This document shows, in pieces, positions 21,155 through 30,984 of a stretch of 64,000 nucleotides of DNA; positions within the stretch are counted from its first letter, which is position 1, and each line of letters begins with the position of its first letter. The notes below the pieces were generated by a model that worked only from the letters and a program-made list of their open reading frames with translations, was not told where the DNA came from and did no database searches. The stretch is from Diploptera punctata. Its lineage: Eukaryota; Arthropoda; Insecta; Blattodea; Blaberidae. Position numbers and translations under genes: made by a program. Where the stretch lies: NCBI GenBank assembly GCA_030220185.1, contig JASPKZ010000425.1, positions 459,501 through 523,500 of the forward strand, in the 5' to 3' direction.

Positions 21155-21325
21155 AAAGGTAAAGTGATCCCACTACAGGCCTCAGGAGGCCCTTGGGGTA
21201 GTAGGAGGTTAAGGCTCCCACTTTTTCTTGACAATCGGCACTTGATGTCAGCCGGGTTGTCAGCCCTGCGTGACGGCCGCCTTTACCCCAGAACAAGCGT
21301 CTGGTGCTCATTTCAGTTAGAGGCT
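21155..21325 (-). mobile_element. SINE-C 3' half
   Basis: Matches 30985-31155 ('cttggggtagtaggaggtta', 'gtcagccgggttgtcagccc', 'ccagaacaagcgtctggtgc'). Lacks the tRNA-like head; followed by (AT)n. Confidence 0.8.
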
Positions 21326-21354
21326 GAGTCTAGTAGTGAAATATATATATATAT

Positions 21355-21668
21355 TTTCCACCGATGTGGTCTCGAGGTAGCGTGCTGCCTTGTCACGCAG
21401 CGGGCCCGGATTCGATCCCCGGTCGGGGCAGTTTTTCTGGGTGAGGTTTTTATCGGGGTTTTTCCTCACCTGTAAGACAAATGTCAGGAAAACTTTAAGG
21501 CCCAAACGGTCCCCAAAATCATATGGCCATCATCATCCTTCACCGGTGTGGAAAGAAACGGGAAGCTACCACACCTACAATTCCCTAATAAAGCTGTAAG
21601 CATAGCATGAAAATGCCATGATTGCAGAGAAGGACCTGCCTTCGGGCAGAATTACTACGGATGGATAC
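21355..21668 (+). mobile_element. SINE-A copy
   Basis: Nearly consensus: GTGGTCTCGAGGTAGCGTGC, B box ATTCGATCCCCGG, end GGATGGATA. It abuts an AT run at the left. Target duplication not resolved. Confidence 0.85.
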
Positions 21669-21669
21669 A

Positions 21670-22352
21670 ACTAACTAAACTAACTCACTGGCACTATCGA
21701 ACCCGTAGGTTCATGGCCGCGCGGACATAAGCAATCCATGTATCCATATCCTGAGCTAATGTTTTCCAATCATTCCCTGTATAATCTACTTCCCTCAAAT
21801 TATAGTTAATGTTATTCTCCCACCTCATTCTTGGTCTACTAACTGGGCGTTTTCCTTCTGGGTTTCCTACAAGAAGCTTCCATGCACGTCTTTCATTCTC
21901 CATTCGTGCCACATGTCCTGCTCATCGCAATCTACGAGACTTAACTGTTCTTATTATATCTGGCTTCCTATAAAGACCATGTAGTTCACTGTTAGATAGT
22001 CTTATCCATCCACCTGTCTGTTCATCTTTCTTTGGTCCAAATTTTTTCCTAAGAACTTTATTCTCAAATAGGCCCTACTTGTAATCTCCTTTCCTCGCTT
22101 AATGTAAGAGACCATGTTTCGCATCCATATAATATAATTGGTAGAATAACAGTTTTATATATTTTCATTTTTACGTTTTTGAAAGGAGTTGGGACGTCAA
22201 GAATCTCTGTAATGCATAATAGCACGTATTTCTAGAATTGAGCCTATGTTTAATTTCTTTGTGCATCTCATTCCTATTTGTGATTATTGTTCCTAGGTAT
22301 TTGAATTTAGTCACTTCCTCAAAATTTCCCTTATGCCTTTTTCCATTATATA
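21670..22352 (-). pseudogene. LINE-B 3' fragment, longest copy
   Basis: Extends furthest 5' of the LINE-B copies here. On the minus strand it starts near 22352 with NGKRHKGNFEEVTKFKYLGT, IITNRNEMHKEIKHRLNS, then, after a frameshift near 22180, the YGCETW region, a segment with stops around 21920-22130, and finally ENERRAWKLLVGNPEGKRPV and DTWIAYVRAAMNLRVR ending at 21694. The 'KYLGTIIT' motif follows the polymerase in RTE-like ORF2, so the catalytic FADD box is lost upstream. Tail GTTA repeats at the left. Confidence 0.75.
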
Positions 22353-22610
22353 TCATCATCATCATCATGAACAAATCCGTTGTAGGTCATGTGACCTGTG
22401 ACGGTAAACCTAATGAAGATGGTCTTGATCTTTCCACCGATATTTTGGTTTCCTTGGTCCCTATGACCAGTTGGATAACCAGGTAATAGGGACCGAATCA
22501 CGGCGGTATAACCGTTCCATCAAGATTGCAAGAAATTTCACATTTCGAACGCCTGACTAGAGGTTATAAGGTAGCAGCCCTACCACTGCTCGTCTTTCTC
22601 TACGGATGGT
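22353..22610 (-). mobile_element. SINE-E (tRNA-like head, ATG-triplet tail)
   Basis: On the minus strand the right end reads 'gacgagcagtggtagggctg' with 'caggcgttcgaaatgtg', an A-box/B-box pair at tRNA-like spacing. The left end has a (GAT)n tail abutting the truncated end of LINE-B. Only copy in the window, so the family is tentative. Confidence 0.5.
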
Positions 22611-22703
22611 TAGTAACAAACCAAGAGGACTTCTATTACTCGAAAAAAAAAACCTAATCAAAGACCAGAATGATTACATTGATTATATATAGGCCTATAC
22701 ACA

Positions 22704-23000
22704 TTCTATTCTATAGTGATTTGCCCAAGGGCAGGTCTTTCACTACAATCAGAGTATTTTCATGCTATGCTTTGCGGCTTTACTAGGGAATTATAGGTGA
22801 GGTAGTTTCCCGTTACTTTCCACAACCGGTGAATGATTGTGATGATAATGGTCATGATGATGGCCGGATGATTTTTGAGGACCGTTGGACCCAAATCTTC
22901 CTGACATTTGTCTTGCAGGTGAGGAGAAACCCCGAAAAACCTCACCCAGGAGTTTGTCCCGACCGGGAATCGAACCCGGGCCCGCTGCGTGACAAGGCGG
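22704..23000 (-). mobile_element. SINE-A copy, head truncated
   Basis: Matches SINE-A from 'ctattctatagtgatttgcc' to 'cccgctgcgtgacaaggcgg'; stops before the A box and runs into (AT)n. Confidence 0.85.
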
Positions 23001-23048
23001 ATATATATATATATATACACACACATATGATATGAAAAGAAAAAATAA

Positions 23049-23123
23049 TGCTTGAGTCGGGATTTGAACTCGAGTCTCTAAAGTCTGTACCTTTAGCGCT
23101 CTAACCAACTTAGCTACCCAAGA
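23049..23123 (-). pseudogene. tRNA-like sequence, unit 1
   Basis: 75 bases on the minus strand fold as a cloverleaf: acceptor TCTTGGG / CTCAAGC (6 of 7 pairs including one G-U), then a D arm. The anticodon stem is CTAAAG/CTTTAG with loop GTACAGA, and the T arm TCGAGTTCAAATCCCGA. A T-rich stretch (ATTATTTTTTC) follows at the 3' side. Anticodon in this loop would be ACA, which is not a normal insect tRNA. This copy has TAGCTAAGTTGG where the other two have TAGCTC, so the A box is weakened. Confidence 0.6.
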
Positions 23124-23244
23124 ATTCCAAGACAAACATACAATTTTCTTGTACATGTAGTATTCTCAATTCACACAAGAGGTAGCGGAAAGATCTTCCG
23201 ACTTCCATCTAGCGGCTAACATAACAGTTAAGCAAATTATTAAA

Positions 23245-23510
23245 AATTAATTAAAATTATAGAATATTCACCTGAAAGGTCCGTCTCCTCAACTTAATTA
23301 TCATTTAACTGTAGCGCTTTCGGGACTTGTCCCATCATCGGCAGGATTCAAAAGTTTTGAATCCTGCCGATGATGGGACAAGTCCCGAAAGCGCTACAGT
23401 TAAATGATAATTAAGTTGAGGAGACGGACCTTTCAGGTGAATATTCTATAATTTTAATTAATTTTGAATAAACCTCAACGGAACACATCATGAATCTTAT
23501 AAAAGTTGAT
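23245..23510 (+). mobile_element. near-perfect palindromic insertion (Penelope-type pair?)
   Basis: The arms are about 23243-23353 and 23355-23465, 111 bp each, complementary at every base I checked, with one base (G, 23354) between them. Beyond the right arm another 45 bp (gaataaacctcaacggaaca...) complete the insert. The insert is flanked by an exact 12-bp direct repeat, CAAATTATTAAA, at 23233-23244 and 23511-23522. Each arm contains GATGATGGGACAAGTCCCGAAAGC, a hairpin followed by GAAA, similar to the 3' region of the Penelope-like elements at 40.8 kb. Non-coding. Confidence 0.85.
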
Positions 23511-23626
23511 CAAATTATTAAAGAGAATATTTACTTTATAGCAGTAACGCTTGTATATATAGATATTATAAATATATTTTTGACATTTGGCAATGAAGCC
23601 AAATATGATATGAAAAGAAAAAAGAA

Positions 23627-23701
23627 TGCTTGAGTCGGGATTTGAACTCGAGTCTCTAAAGTCTGTACCTTTAGCGCTCTAACCAACCGAGCTACCCAAG
23701 A
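23627..23701 (-). pseudogene. tRNA-like sequence, unit 2
   Basis: Same 75-base cloverleaf as unit 1, with D arm GCTCGGTTGGTTAGAGC and downstream TTCTTTTTTC terminator. Cloverleaf intact by eye. Confidence 0.6.
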
Positions 23702-23879
23702 ATTCCAAGACAAACATACAATTTTCTTATACATGTAGTATTCTCAATTCACACAAGAGGTAGCGGAAAGATCTTCCGACTGCCATCTAGCGGCTAACAT
23801 AACAGTTAAGCAAATTCTCTCATTGCAAGCTGCCTACAATACCAATAAACCTACACCCTAACAGATAAAATGTTTTATA

Positions 23880-25010
23880 ATAAATAATAGTTTTAAAAAA
23901 CTAAAACAATACGCTTTGTTAGAAAACCGAACTAAAAAATGAAAAAAATAATTTTAATTTCTAACACGCTTGGCATAAAATTAAAGTGGTCAACAAAAAA
24001 ATAATCTCCAACACATATAGAATAAAACTAGAGTTATCAACAAAAAGAAAATAATTTTACCATCAAAAACGTGGGGTGCTCTATATCAATTAATATATTT
24101 GATAATAAACAGATATTGGTAAAAGTAAAGTCTCTGAGAAGAAAATGTAAAAATCATAAAAAGCACCCCACGCTTTTGATGGTAAAATTATTTTCTTTTT
24201 GTTGACTATTTAACTCATGCCCCAAATGGGAGTCAATGACCAATCACGTTTCAATGATTTCTGTTTTACAACCAATCACAGTCGTGTTTCACCAAATATG
24301 TATCAATATTAAATTTGCCATATTAAAGAAAGCTCCTCCTTTTTAATATTCTGAACAGGTCTGACCATTATTTTGCAGTGACAAATACGGCTACCAGATT
24401 GTATATATAGTACATGGATGTCAACACGTAGCACTTGCAGGAGTTAATATAAAAACATTTGTAGCAATTTATTATACCACCAAAAAAGAAACCACTGTTT
24501 GCACTATCTTAAATGTATTTTTTCCCAGGTAATAATCCAGAAAAATATAATTGTCATATTTACATCATACGACAATAGAGATGAATTAATATATCCAGTT
24601 TGATGTGTTTCATTTTTCCTCCATTAGAGAGCATTCTTACAATATTGCGTTCCTTTGGCAATAAATAGTATTATCTGGTTGGAGTGATAAACAAAAGAAG
24701 CGGATGAAGCGTACCAATCGTTTCTCACTTGTTTTCAAACACCGCTGTTTACATTAAATATATAGATATTTTATAATAACTATAGTTAAATAATGATTTG
24801 TGAGTGAACAGCTTAATTTTATTCGTTAAATAGTCTTATGAAAACTCTAGTTTTAATCTATATGTGTTGGAGACGATTTTTTTGTTGACCACTTTAATTT
24901 TATCCCAAGCGTGTTGGAAATTAAAATTATTTTTCATTTTTTAGTTCGGTTTTCTAATAAAGCGTGTTGTTTTAGTTTTTTTAATATTATTTATTTATTA
25001 TTTTTTAGTT
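23880..25010. repeat. foldback segment of composite repeat, copy 2, split by a TIR element
   Basis: Left arm 23880-24078, loop about 24079-24166 (same orientation as copy 1), right arm 24167-24207 and 24838-25010. The right arm is interrupted by the element at 24208-24838. Confidence 0.8.
24208..24838 (+). mobile_element. ~630-bp TIR element, copy 1
   Basis: Ends GACTATTTAAC and GTTAAATAGTC form 11-bp inverted repeats. The element interrupts the arm of the foldback repeat, whose uninterrupted form is known from the other copies. The reverse-complement copy is at 36072-36682. Non-coding, AT-rich; superfamily and target duplication not resolved. Confidence 0.65.
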
Positions 25011-25174
25011 TTAATATTTTACAGAATAAGATAAAAATGTAAATATCTTTAAATTCAATACTATTGTAGTATAAGCTAAAAGTAATACTCTTCTAAAAAA
25101 AATCCTCCCAGCCGGATTTGAACCAGCGACCTACGAATTACTGAAATTATAGACCACTAGATTACAGCGAGAAA

Positions 25175-26148
25175 TAAATAATAATATAGAAGAAGAATGG
25201 AGCAACATCGATTGGGCTCTAAAGAAAGCAGCATACGAAGTTCTAGGATTAAGAAGGAAAAATTGTAAGAAGAGAGGATTAAGAATATGGAATGACGAAA
25301 TTAAAACAGTTATAGAGGAAAAGAAGAAAGCATACTTACAAAATTTACAAAAGAAAACTGAAGAAACAAAATAAATATATTATAACAAAAGAAAGGAAGC
25401 AAAGAAAATTGTTAGGAAATCCCACCAAGACAGTTGGGAACGATATGTATCTAATCTAGAACATGATCTACATGGACGACAATGGACTGCTTATAGAACA
25501 ATTAAACATTTAAATAAATCAGAAAAAGAATAATCATCATCTTCATCACTCCAGGGATTAGGCAATTGCCCGTTCCGACTTCATAATGCATCAGCCCAAT
25601 GTCTTCTAGGTCTTCCAACATCACGCCTTCCTCTTGCTTGATAACTTCTTGCTAACAATGGATATCTCTCCTTACTCATTCCATCCATATGATCAATCCA
25701 TTTCTGTCTGTAATTCGTGACTTTATCCAATAAAGGCTGTACTTTCAATTCTTCTCTTATATCCTCATTTCTTATTCTATCAAGTCTTGTACATCCTTTT
25801 ACTTGTCTTAGGAACCGCATCTCTGCCGTCTGTATTCTATCCTTCTGTCTTTTCACTGGAGCCCAAGTTTCACATCCATACAATATTGTGGGAACCGCCA
25901 TAACATTATACATTTTCAGAAAAAGAAGCTGCATATATACCTACATCAATATCAGAAGAACATTGGATAGAATATTTCAGAGACCTGTGGTACAACGAGA
26001 ATGAAAACGAAGAAGAACCAAAATGTGAGAATTTGAAAGTAGATAAAATACAAATGGAAGAACTGGAAGAATCGCTCAAATTAACAAATAATAGAAAAGC
26101 TATTCAGAACTAATTAAATACGCAGATATATTCTTTAAATTAAGATTC
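25175..26148 (+). pseudogene. LINE-C ORF2, endonuclease-RT linker region
   Basis: Translates EEWSNIDWALKKAAYEVLGL and IWNDEIKTVIEEKKKAYLQN, a stop (TAA near 25373), then SWERYVSNLEHDLHGRQWTA. After skipping the nested insert the same frame goes on from the shared KSEKE into YIPTSISEEHWIEYFRDLWY. A small deletion near 26100 destroys the usual 'KAPGxDGI' entry to the polymerase. This linker joins the AP endonuclease (lost) to the reverse transcriptase in RTE/jockey-like proteins. At least three independent lesions. Confidence 0.7.
25531..25915 (-). pseudogene. LINE-C2 3' fragment nested in LINE-C
   Basis: A 385-bp insert in the opposite orientation, flanked by the exact 12-bp duplication TCAGAAAAAGAA (25519-25530 and 25916-25927). 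It encodes the ORF2 end: YNVMAVPTILYGCETWAPVK, AEMRFLRQVKGCTRLDRIRN, DVGRPRRHWADAL, with a triplet ATG/ATC tail at the left. The frame is intact. Nearly identical to 34163-34532, so it is young and comes from a related but different family from its host. Confidence 0.85.
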
Positions 26149-27453
26149 TTGAATTTTCTTAATATGTGTTGGGAGAATCATAATATACCAGCAACATGGA
26201 GGCAAGGTATAGTAAAACCAATTTACAAGAAAGGAGAAAGAAACCAACCATCTAATTACAGAGGAATTACCCTCCTAAATAGTGGATATAAAATCTATGC
26301 TAGAATAATAGCAAAACGAATACAACGAATTACTGAAGTAACACTAGCAGAAGAACAAAACGGGTTCCGAAAAGGAAGATCTTGTACCGATGGAGTATTT
26401 GCCCTGAATCAGATAATAAACAAAAGACAAGAAAACAACCTGGAAACACATTTGTTATTTATAGACTTAGATAAAGCATTTGATCGAGTAAACAGGGAAA
26501 TATTGTGGAATATCCTAAAAGAAAAAGGCCTCCCTATTCAGATTATAGAAACTGTTAAGAGCTTGTACTATGGAACAAATATTTGTATTGACCCTCAGTT
26601 GACAAAAAATAAGACATTTTTTCAAATAAACCAAGGAGTACGACAAGGGTGTTCACTCTCACCTATATTATTTAATATTTATATGGACGATATCCTAAAA
26701 GAATGGAAGAAGGTTTTAACTAATGAAGGAATATTAATTGATAATAAAGATAAAATAAATGCTTTATTATTCGCTGACGATGTTGTACTTTTAGCAGAAT
26801 CTGAAAATGAGCTCCAAATGTTAGCATATAAATTTAAATTAATAGCCAATAGATATAATTGTAAAATATCAATAAATAAGTCAAAAGTAATGACATTTAT
26901 TGGTAAATATGGAATTAGATCAAAAATTGTACTGGATAACAAAATAATAGAACAAATATCACATTTCCAATATTTAGGATGTGATATAACTTATAAAGAA
27001 AATAAAGATATAGAAAATAAAGTAAATACATTTCAGGCTATTTGTGGAACCATAAAAAGAACCTTAGGTCGGAAAACAAGGAAAGATACGAAACTTAAAT
27101 TATATAAAACAATGGCTGTTCCTTTGTTGTTGTATGGAAGTGAAAATTGGATAATGAAATCAAGGGATAAAAGCAGGATACAGACTGCGGAAATGCTGTT
27201 TTTACGTAATGTGAAAGGATGCACAAGAGCGGATAGAATAAGGAATGAAACTATACGAGAAGAATTAAATATATATAAAATTGAAGATAAAATCAGCGAA
27301 AATAATAAGAAATGGACAGAACACTTAATGAGAATGAACAACGAAAGAATACCAAAAAGAACCTTCCTGTATAATCCCAGAGGAACAAGAGATGTTGGCA
27401 GACCATGTAGAAGATGGACTCCACTTTTAACTTCGCCGGAACAGGCTGAATAG
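26149..27453 (+). CDS. LINE-C reverse transcriptase domain (ORF2 C-terminal part)
   Basis: A 434-codon open frame covering nearly the whole polymerase and the ORF2 tail. Motifs in order: IVKPIYKKGERNQPSNYRGI (about 20-40), NGFRKGRSCTDGVF (67-80), IDLDKAFDRVNR (104-115, first catalytic Asp), GVRQGCSLSPILFNIYMDD (164-182), ALLFADDVVLLAES (205-218, catalytic FADD), FQYLGCDITYK (270-280), LLYGSENW, AEMLFLRNVKGCTRADR and GTRDVGRPCRRW. All RT motifs look intact, but the first codon here is TTG and the frame simply continues a truncated protein. The element has lost its endonuclease, and the linker has stops, so it cannot move by itself. RTE/jockey-like; exact clade not certain. Confidence 0.85.
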   Translation: MNFLNMCWENHNIPATWRQGIVKPIYKKGERNQPSNYRGITLLNSGYKIYARIIAKRIQRITEVTLAEEQNGFRKGRSCTDGVFALNQIINKRQENNLETHLLFIDLDKAFDRVNREILWNILKEKGLPIQIIETVKSLYYGTNICIDPQLTKNKTFFQINQGVRQGCSLSPILFNIYMDDILKEWKKVLTNEGILIDNKDKINALLFADDVVLLAESENELQMLAYKFKLIANRYNCKISINKSKVMTFIGKYGIRSKIVLDNKIIEQISHFQYLGCDITYKENKDIENKVNTFQAICGTIKRTLGRKTRKDTKLKLYKTMAVPLLLYGSENWIMKSRDKSRIQTAEMLFLRNVKGCTRADRIRNETIREELNIYKIEDKISENNKKWTEHLMRMNNERIPKRTFLYNPRGTRDVGRPCRRWTPLLTSPEQAE

Positions 27454-27700
27454 TCTAAACCTTGTAGTAGAAGAAGAAGAAGAAGAAGAAGATATACCAC
27501 TAGAGTTCACCGCTCTATCAACTAAGCTCTTACAACGATTGACTAAAAAGTCGACAATTCCGCAACCTATTATACCAGTTTTCATTTTCTTGATTTTCTG
27601 ATGATTCTGGCCAGGATTTTGGAAACAAAATATGAAAATATTGTATTGTCACGGGTCCTTTACAAGTATACAAAGTTTTAAGTCGATCCAATGATTTTAA

Positions 27701-29692
27701 GGGGGCTCATACACCCAGCACGATGTACATATGCACACACATCATTACTGTAGAATAAATAAAAAAACTATAAAACATACAATTATGACAATTTGCACAC
27801 AGGTAGTATACACTATTTGCTTTCATTTGATATTAAAATTGTTATTATTGAAGCACAATTTTTGTAATTGCAGGAAAATAAAATTTGCATAATTTCAGTT
27901 TGGTATATATCATAATCATAATTATTACTTAAAAACTAATAACCTGACTGGTATAAACATTTTTTAAAAATAAATATAACACCCTAATAAAGCTTGTAAA
28001 CTATTATGATGTGCCCAGATTTATTGGTTTAGAGCAAAAAAGATTGTTTTATTAATAATTTTTTAAAATAATTTTTACACTATATATTCCCCATTACCTA
28101 GCCTTAATATTCAAAATATTGTAATGATTTTAGTATGCCAGATACAGACTAAGTAGATGAGTGTGTGTGTGTGTGTGCAAAATTTCATGAAAATTGAACC
28201 ATTAGTTTTTGAGTTATTGCGTTTTATGTTCTTAAAATTTTAACTTTCGGGAAAACGATGTTAAAGTTTACACATGTTTCTACTTACAGTCTGTGCTAGA
28301 AAGTTCCTGCAGCATATGTTGTGCCCTCCTTTTCACTTCTCCTGCCATGTTCCTCAAGTCTCAGTCGTCTTCTAGTTCTCCTGGACTCCTTCGAGGATTC
28401 TCGTAGGCGTTTAATAACAGATTTTATGCGCAGGACATCACAATGCCTAAAAGCAGCCTTGGCATATTTTCCTACATTCACTCCAAACTCTTCTAAAACT
28501 TTTAATCTGCTTGTATTCCCATCATTGAATGTTGCTGCAGCATCAGCTGCTGCTATTTTGACAACTGTTTTCCCAGCATTACTTGTTTTAGGGCAAATTG
28601 TCCACACTTTATTATTATAGGACTCGTTTGAATTTTGAGTGCGGCCCTTCAAGCACCTTCTTAGAAGTTCTGTTTTTGAAAGGTCTTTGAAGGTAGGTCT
28701 TATGGCATTCATAACAGCCATTGGTATTGGATGTGGATGTTTATATGCTGCTTCTCTACCCTCTGCCTGGGCTTGTCGATATCCACACCACGACGTTGCA
28801 CCCAGTGGACACATATAGTGCTGGGATTTGGAGTCTGTTGAAGCTTCATGGTATCAGATAGCCCATATTGCCTTCCTCATATTGTCAAGGTTCTCTTTAT
28901 TTTCCCTAATGGCATTGCCATAATATCTTTGTATTTTATTTATAATGGCATCAGTTAGTCGACCAGCACCACCAATGCCTTTCCCATCTTCTAATTTAGT
29001 TCCAGTCAATTTCTTCTTCAACTGCCTAAGTCTGTACCCCATTCTTTTCTGTACATGACCCACATATTCAATTTTTTTTTATTGTGATGAATGAATCTGT
29101 AACCTAAATCATAACTTTCAACTGTGTCAATACTACTTTGAACATGTGTTGATGGAGAACCGGTAACCTCAAAACCAAATTTCCTGGCAGATGCACTTTT
29201 GTGTGTTTCACTATTCATATCTTCAGTTTTCTGGTTTGTATATCTATTTCCATGAAAATGCCGCTTCTTACGTCTTGAAATATTTCCCTTATTACCCATT
29301 TTATTACTAATGAGTACACCAATATCACTTTAATAAACAAAACATACACCAAAGAAAAGAATACAGGAAATATATCTCCTTGGTCAGCGATTGTAAAACA
29401 ACCATTCTACTATTTATGGAATCTGCCATTTTATGTCAAATAAATGCATGAAATTTAAAACCAGGAAACTGATTAAAAGATATGAAAAACTTCAACTAGT
29501 TGAACGTATACCATCTGCCACGCCCATCCAACTGTCAACCAGCGCACATTGGCATTTAACATTATATATCTCGACAAAAACAGACGATATCATCACAAAA
29601 TTTCAGAAATATGTACTTTAAAGTATGCTCTTTCAAATGAGACCAAAAGCAAAAAATTGAAAATTTTGACCTGTTATGGTGTATGAGCCCCC
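27701..29692 (-). mobile_element. TTAA-flanked DNA transposon with 15-bp TIRs, internally deleted
   Basis: Perfect inverted termini GGGGGCTCATACACC at both ends, each next to TTAA (27697-27700 and 29693-29696); the empty site is known from the other monomers. Length 1992 bp. The minus strand carries remnants of a transposase that resembles the 'Mutator-like' transposase family. A TTAA target is shared by piggyBac and Kolobok elements; with this protein type Kolobok is my better guess. Confidence 0.8.
28296..29299 (-). pseudogene. deleted transposase (Mutator-like/Kolobok type)
   Basis: Starts ATG 29299: MGNKGNISRRKKRHFHGNRY, then SASARKFGFEV and ESYDLGYRFI. At about 29075 a large internal deletion with a frameshift joins this to GHVQKRMGYRLRQLKKKLTG, DGKGIGGAGRLTDAIINKIQ and NMRKAIWAI. 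One TGA (about 28853) interrupts the frame, followed by CPLGATSWCGYRQAQAEG, LLRRCLKGRTQNSNESYNNK, VWTICPKTSNAGKTVVKIAA and FNDGNTSRLKVLEEFGVN, ending at 28296. 'GRTQNSNES.N...W..CPK' and 'GKGRLTD..I...Q.YYG' are hallmarks of a transposase family widespread in insects. The deletion removes most of the catalytic region, so the copy is non-autonomous. Confidence 0.75.
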
Positions 29693-29819
29693 TTAAGTGG
29701 GTGAAAATCGCGGTGAAAGATTCCGATACATAGATATATACAGATCAAGCTAATATAAAACGTGTAAAAATATAACTTTTTTTCTTCGCTAGATGAAAAC
29801 GATTTACTCCATTATGTAA

Positions 29820-30340
29820 CTAACTCATTGGCACTATCGAACCCGTAGGTTCATGGCCGCGCGGACATAAGCCAATCCTAAGCCAATGTTTTCCAATCAT
29901 CCCCTGTAAAATCTACTTCCATCAAAATCATAGTTAATGTTATTCTCCCACCTCATTCTTGGTCTGCCAACCAGGTGTTTTCCTTCTGGTTTTCCTACAA
30001 GAAGCTTCCATGCACGTCTTTCATTCACCATTCGTGCCACATGTCCTGCCCATCGCAGTCTACGAGACTTAACTGCTCTTATTATATCCGGCTTCCTATA
30101 AAGACCACGTTATTCACTGTTTAACAGTCTTCTCCATTCACCTGTCTGTTTATCTCTCTTTGGTCCAGAAATTTTCCTAAGAACTTCATTCTCAAATACT
30201 CGTAATCTCCTTTCTTCCCTTAAAGTAAGAGGCCATGTTTCGCATCCATATAATATAACTGGAAGAATAATAGTTTTATATATTTTCAGTTTAACTTTTT
30301 TGAAAGGAACTGGGACGTCAAGAGTATCTGTAATGCATAA
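29820..30340 (-). pseudogene. LINE-B 3' fragment
   Basis: 5'-truncated copy with exact 14-bp target duplication ACTCCATTATGTAA (29806-29819 and 30341-30354). Encodes the same ORF2 end (RRLRVFENEVLRKISGPKRD region, then KPEGKHLVGRPRMRWENN) with frame damage. The tail is nearly absent (aactcattggcac starts at once). Confidence 0.85.
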
Positions 30341-30354
30341 ACTCCATTATGTAA

Positions 30355-30824
30355 ATGTGTCTCAATTTTGAGAGACGGGTAGTTGAACAAAAATATGATT
30401 GCTTACAATCTTTACATTCGTTTCCAAGAGTTTGTGTTTAAAATTTACGTAACATTTTTTTATTTATACAAATTCACGGGACTAGTCTGGAGTTATTCCC
30501 ATAATTATGAGTAAACAAATAACTGATATCATAAATTACAACAATAAAACATCATAGGAAAACGGAATGTTTGGATCTTACTCCCCAACATCCATCCTAA
30601 GTGCCTGACCCATTGTAGTAGGCGGTTTCTGTCCATGCTGTTCGTCGAGCAAAGTTACGTAACATACGGCAAGAGAAATCAAAATACGCAGCAAGTAGTT
30701 TACTTTTCCCTAAATTCCGATATTCGAATAATGGTAAATGTTTCACAGATTTAAACCAATGGTAGATCTCTATTATTCAAACACAATTAAAAATAACCTC
30801 AATTTTAAAATATGTACCTTCTGG
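30355..30824. other. no gene recognised
   Basis: Unique-looking AT-rich sequence upstream of repeat H; no coding support. Confidence 0.4.
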
Positions 30825-30945
30825 GCGATCCGACATGCTGACCACATGTCACCCCTACACTGGCTAGATGATCGTCTACCTCTGTGATTAACACATGTGG
30901 ATATGAGGCCAGCAGCCTTCTAGGCCTGTCGCGGTTGGAGTTTTT
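30825..30945 (+). repeat. dispersed repeat H, copy 2
   Basis: Resembles 13380-13540 (gatccgacatgctgaccaca, cctacactggctagatgatc). Confidence 0.45.
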
Positions 30946-30984
30946 TTAACAATCGTCAGCTATAATAACTGTTTTATAAAGTAA

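Larger units (their letters stand above)
23025..23830 (-). repeat. tRNA-like repeat T: two tandem units, the first split by a palindrome
   Basis: Unit 1 occupies 23025-23244 and resumes at 23511-23605; unit 2 starts at 23606 and runs to about 23830. Each unit has the tRNA-like gene, then 'acaagaggtagcggaaagat' and 'cggctaacataacagttaag'. The unit end 'gagaatatttactttatagc ... ttttgacatttggcaat' is present at 23523-23600 and again in the third unit at 37363-37650. Confidence 0.75.
25162..27491 (+). mobile_element. LINE-C element, 5'-truncated, with target duplication
   Basis: Holds the 3' two-thirds of a non-LTR retrotransposon ending in an (AAG)n tail. Target duplication: ATAGACCACTAGA (25149-25161) against ATATACCACTAGA (27492-27504), one mismatch; the right version matches the undisturbed repeat at 48727. 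A younger LINE sits inside at 25531-25915. Confidence 0.85.
25103..27532 (-). pseudogene. tRNA-Tyr-like gene, copy 2, split by a LINE
   Basis: The 3' half (T arm, GCTGGTTCAAATCCGGCTGGG) is at 25103-25150 and the 5' half (gagcttagttgatagagcgg) at 27494-27532. The LINE inserted in what was the intron next to the anticodon. Homologous to 3817-3907 and 48677-48769. Confidence 0.7.
27590..29765. repeat. monomer of composite repeat, copy 2, split by a DNA transposon
   Basis: Left part 27590-27700 (gatgattctggccaggattt ... atccaatgattttaa) and right part 29693-29765 (ttaagtgggtgaaaatcgcg ... cagatcaagctaatataaaa) rejoin to one monomer of the type at 48831 once the insert and one TTAA are removed. 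Confidence 0.8.
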
